A stretch of DNA of 64,000 nt from an uncultured Phascolarctobacterium sp. (GTDB taxonomy: Bacteria; Bacillota; Negativicutes; Acidaminococcales; Acidaminococcaceae), in contig NZ_CAKPTG010000005.1 of NCBI RefSeq assembly GCF_934190775.1, forward strand, positions 62,001-126,000. Direction: 5' to 3'. How positions within the stretch are numbered: position 1 is the stretch's first letter; each line of letters begins with the position of its first letter. Below are positions 63,404 to 64,000 of the stretch, piece by piece. The notes beneath the pieces are model-generated. The model saw only the letters and a list, made by a program, of their open reading frames with translations. It was not told the origin of the DNA and made no database searches. Position numbers and translations under genes: made by a program.

Positions 63404-63991
63404 TCAGTCAAAATAAAGATTTCCATCAAACTCTTTACCATCAACACAGTACCCGTCAGTGTACTGCCACATACTAGCATTCGGCCAGTCGCAGCGCCCG
63501 CCCCACTGAGCTACCCAATATGGCACATAACTAGCAAGTTGCTCTGTGTCAATCTGATGCTCTAACCAATCCAGGCCAGCATATACACCACAACTATAGC
63601 CACTGCGGTTACACTCACAGATAAATTCACTGCACATTGCAGTAATCTCCTGACGTGAAGGCATACCATGACGCTGTTTATATCCGTCTGCATCTTCCAT
63701 GTCAAACCATATACCCATTTCCAGCTTTTCGGGGCTTAATCCACAATCTGCTAGCGTCTCAACGACGAACCTTGCTTCCTCCTGCGCCCTTTCTGGTAAT
63801 AATGCGTAACTGTAGTGATAAACACCAATTTTAAGGCCTGCAGCTAATGCGCCATTGATATTGTTGTAAAATTGGCTATCCAAATGATTCCGACCATAAC
63901 CGATTCTGATAATAGCGAAATCTAAGCCAGGAGCTACCCGCCCCCAATCAACTGCACCATTATTTTCGCTTACGTCAATACCTCTTAACAT
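63404..63991 (-). CDS. GH25 lysozyme, probable prophage endolysin
   Basis: The 195-residue protein is a single glycoside hydrolase 25 domain that cleaves peptidoglycan. The catalytic acids are in GIDVSENNG and WFDMEDADG, and the C-terminal WVAQWGG and WQYTDG are typical. No signal peptide is present, as expected for a holin-dependent endolysin. Its stop lies 173 bp from the tRNA-Pro fragment, so it is the last gene of the predicted prophage. The ATG lies 9 bp from the window edge. Confidence 0.9.
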   Translation of the reverse strand: MLRGIDVSENNGAVDWGRVAPGLDFAIIRIGYGRNHLDSQFYNNINGALAAGLKIGVYHYSYALLPERAQEEARFVVETLADCGLSPEKLEMGIWFDMEDADGYKQRHGMPSRQEITAMCSEFICECNRSGYSCGVYAGLDWLEHQIDTEQLASYVPYWVAQWGGRCDWPNASMWQYTDGYCVDGKEFDGNLYFD

Positions 63992-64000
63992 CTTTACACC

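Noticed and set aside
1..64000. CRISPR arrays, rRNA genes or intact tRNA genes
   Set aside because: No regularly spaced repeat array, no rRNA sequence and no complete tRNA was seen; only the tRNA-Pro fragment at 63186-63231.

Overview
The window reads as chromosomal DNA of an anaerobic or microaerophilic Firmicute, most probably a Negativicute (Acidaminococcaceae, Phascolarctobacterium-like). This is an inference from gene content and order: a T-box controlled glyQS, a PyrR-type pyr attenuator, a def-fmt-DUF116-rsmB-rlmN-prpC-prkC-rsgA-rpe operon, a superoxide reductase, class II aldolase, strong GGAGG ribosome sites and TGn-extended -10 promoters. No 16S rRNA is present to confirm it.

Layout. 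1-2.3 kb: phosphate-binding lipoprotein PstS behind a PHO box, and an Rpn-type nuclease with its own promoter and a terminator in its leader. 2.5-12.3 kb: a complete pyrimidine operon on the minus strand (pyrB-pyrC-carA-carB-pyrK-pyrD-pyrF-pyrE) with a PyrR-like leader. 12.4-19.1 kb: an acyltransferase carrying an in-frame palindromic repeat, pgi, slyD, two secreted proteins and iadA. 19.1-22.9 kb: a small accessory island (AAA-ATPase/nuclease, a RhuM remnant, a DUF262-DUF1524 GmrSD-like protein). 23-36.3 kb: rlmD, superoxide reductase, glyQS with T-box, a predicted type I toxin-antitoxin pair, a DEAD-box helicase, an operon of chagasin-like inhibitor, ZapA-like protein and U32 peptidase, and gltX. 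36.5-46.3 kb: a DNA glycosylase facing the translation/signalling operon. 46.4-51.8 kb: an orphan sugar-binding lipoprotein, an ACT protein, DAHP synthase and priA.

52-56.4 kb is the most interesting part. A BtuFCD-like ABC transporter operon is followed by a separate transcription unit with its own promoter, a cobalamin riboswitch and a terminator. This unit drives a TIM-barrel protein of the AP-endonuclease/sugar-isomerase superfamily. The best hypothesis is a CbiR-like cobamide-remodelling hydrolase, so the locus could import cobamides and strip them for remodelling.

56.5-58.5 kb holds DUF896, an RluA-family pseudouridine synthase and fba on the plus strand; 58.5-60.1 kb a beta-CASP metallo-hydrolase. 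60.1-64 kb is accessory: small unknown proteins between a duplicated 95-bp block, a membrane protein, a RhuM-Doc fusion, a decayed integrase, and a tRNA-Pro 3' fragment that looks like one end of a prophage. That prophage would run off the right edge, with a GH25 endolysin as its last gene.
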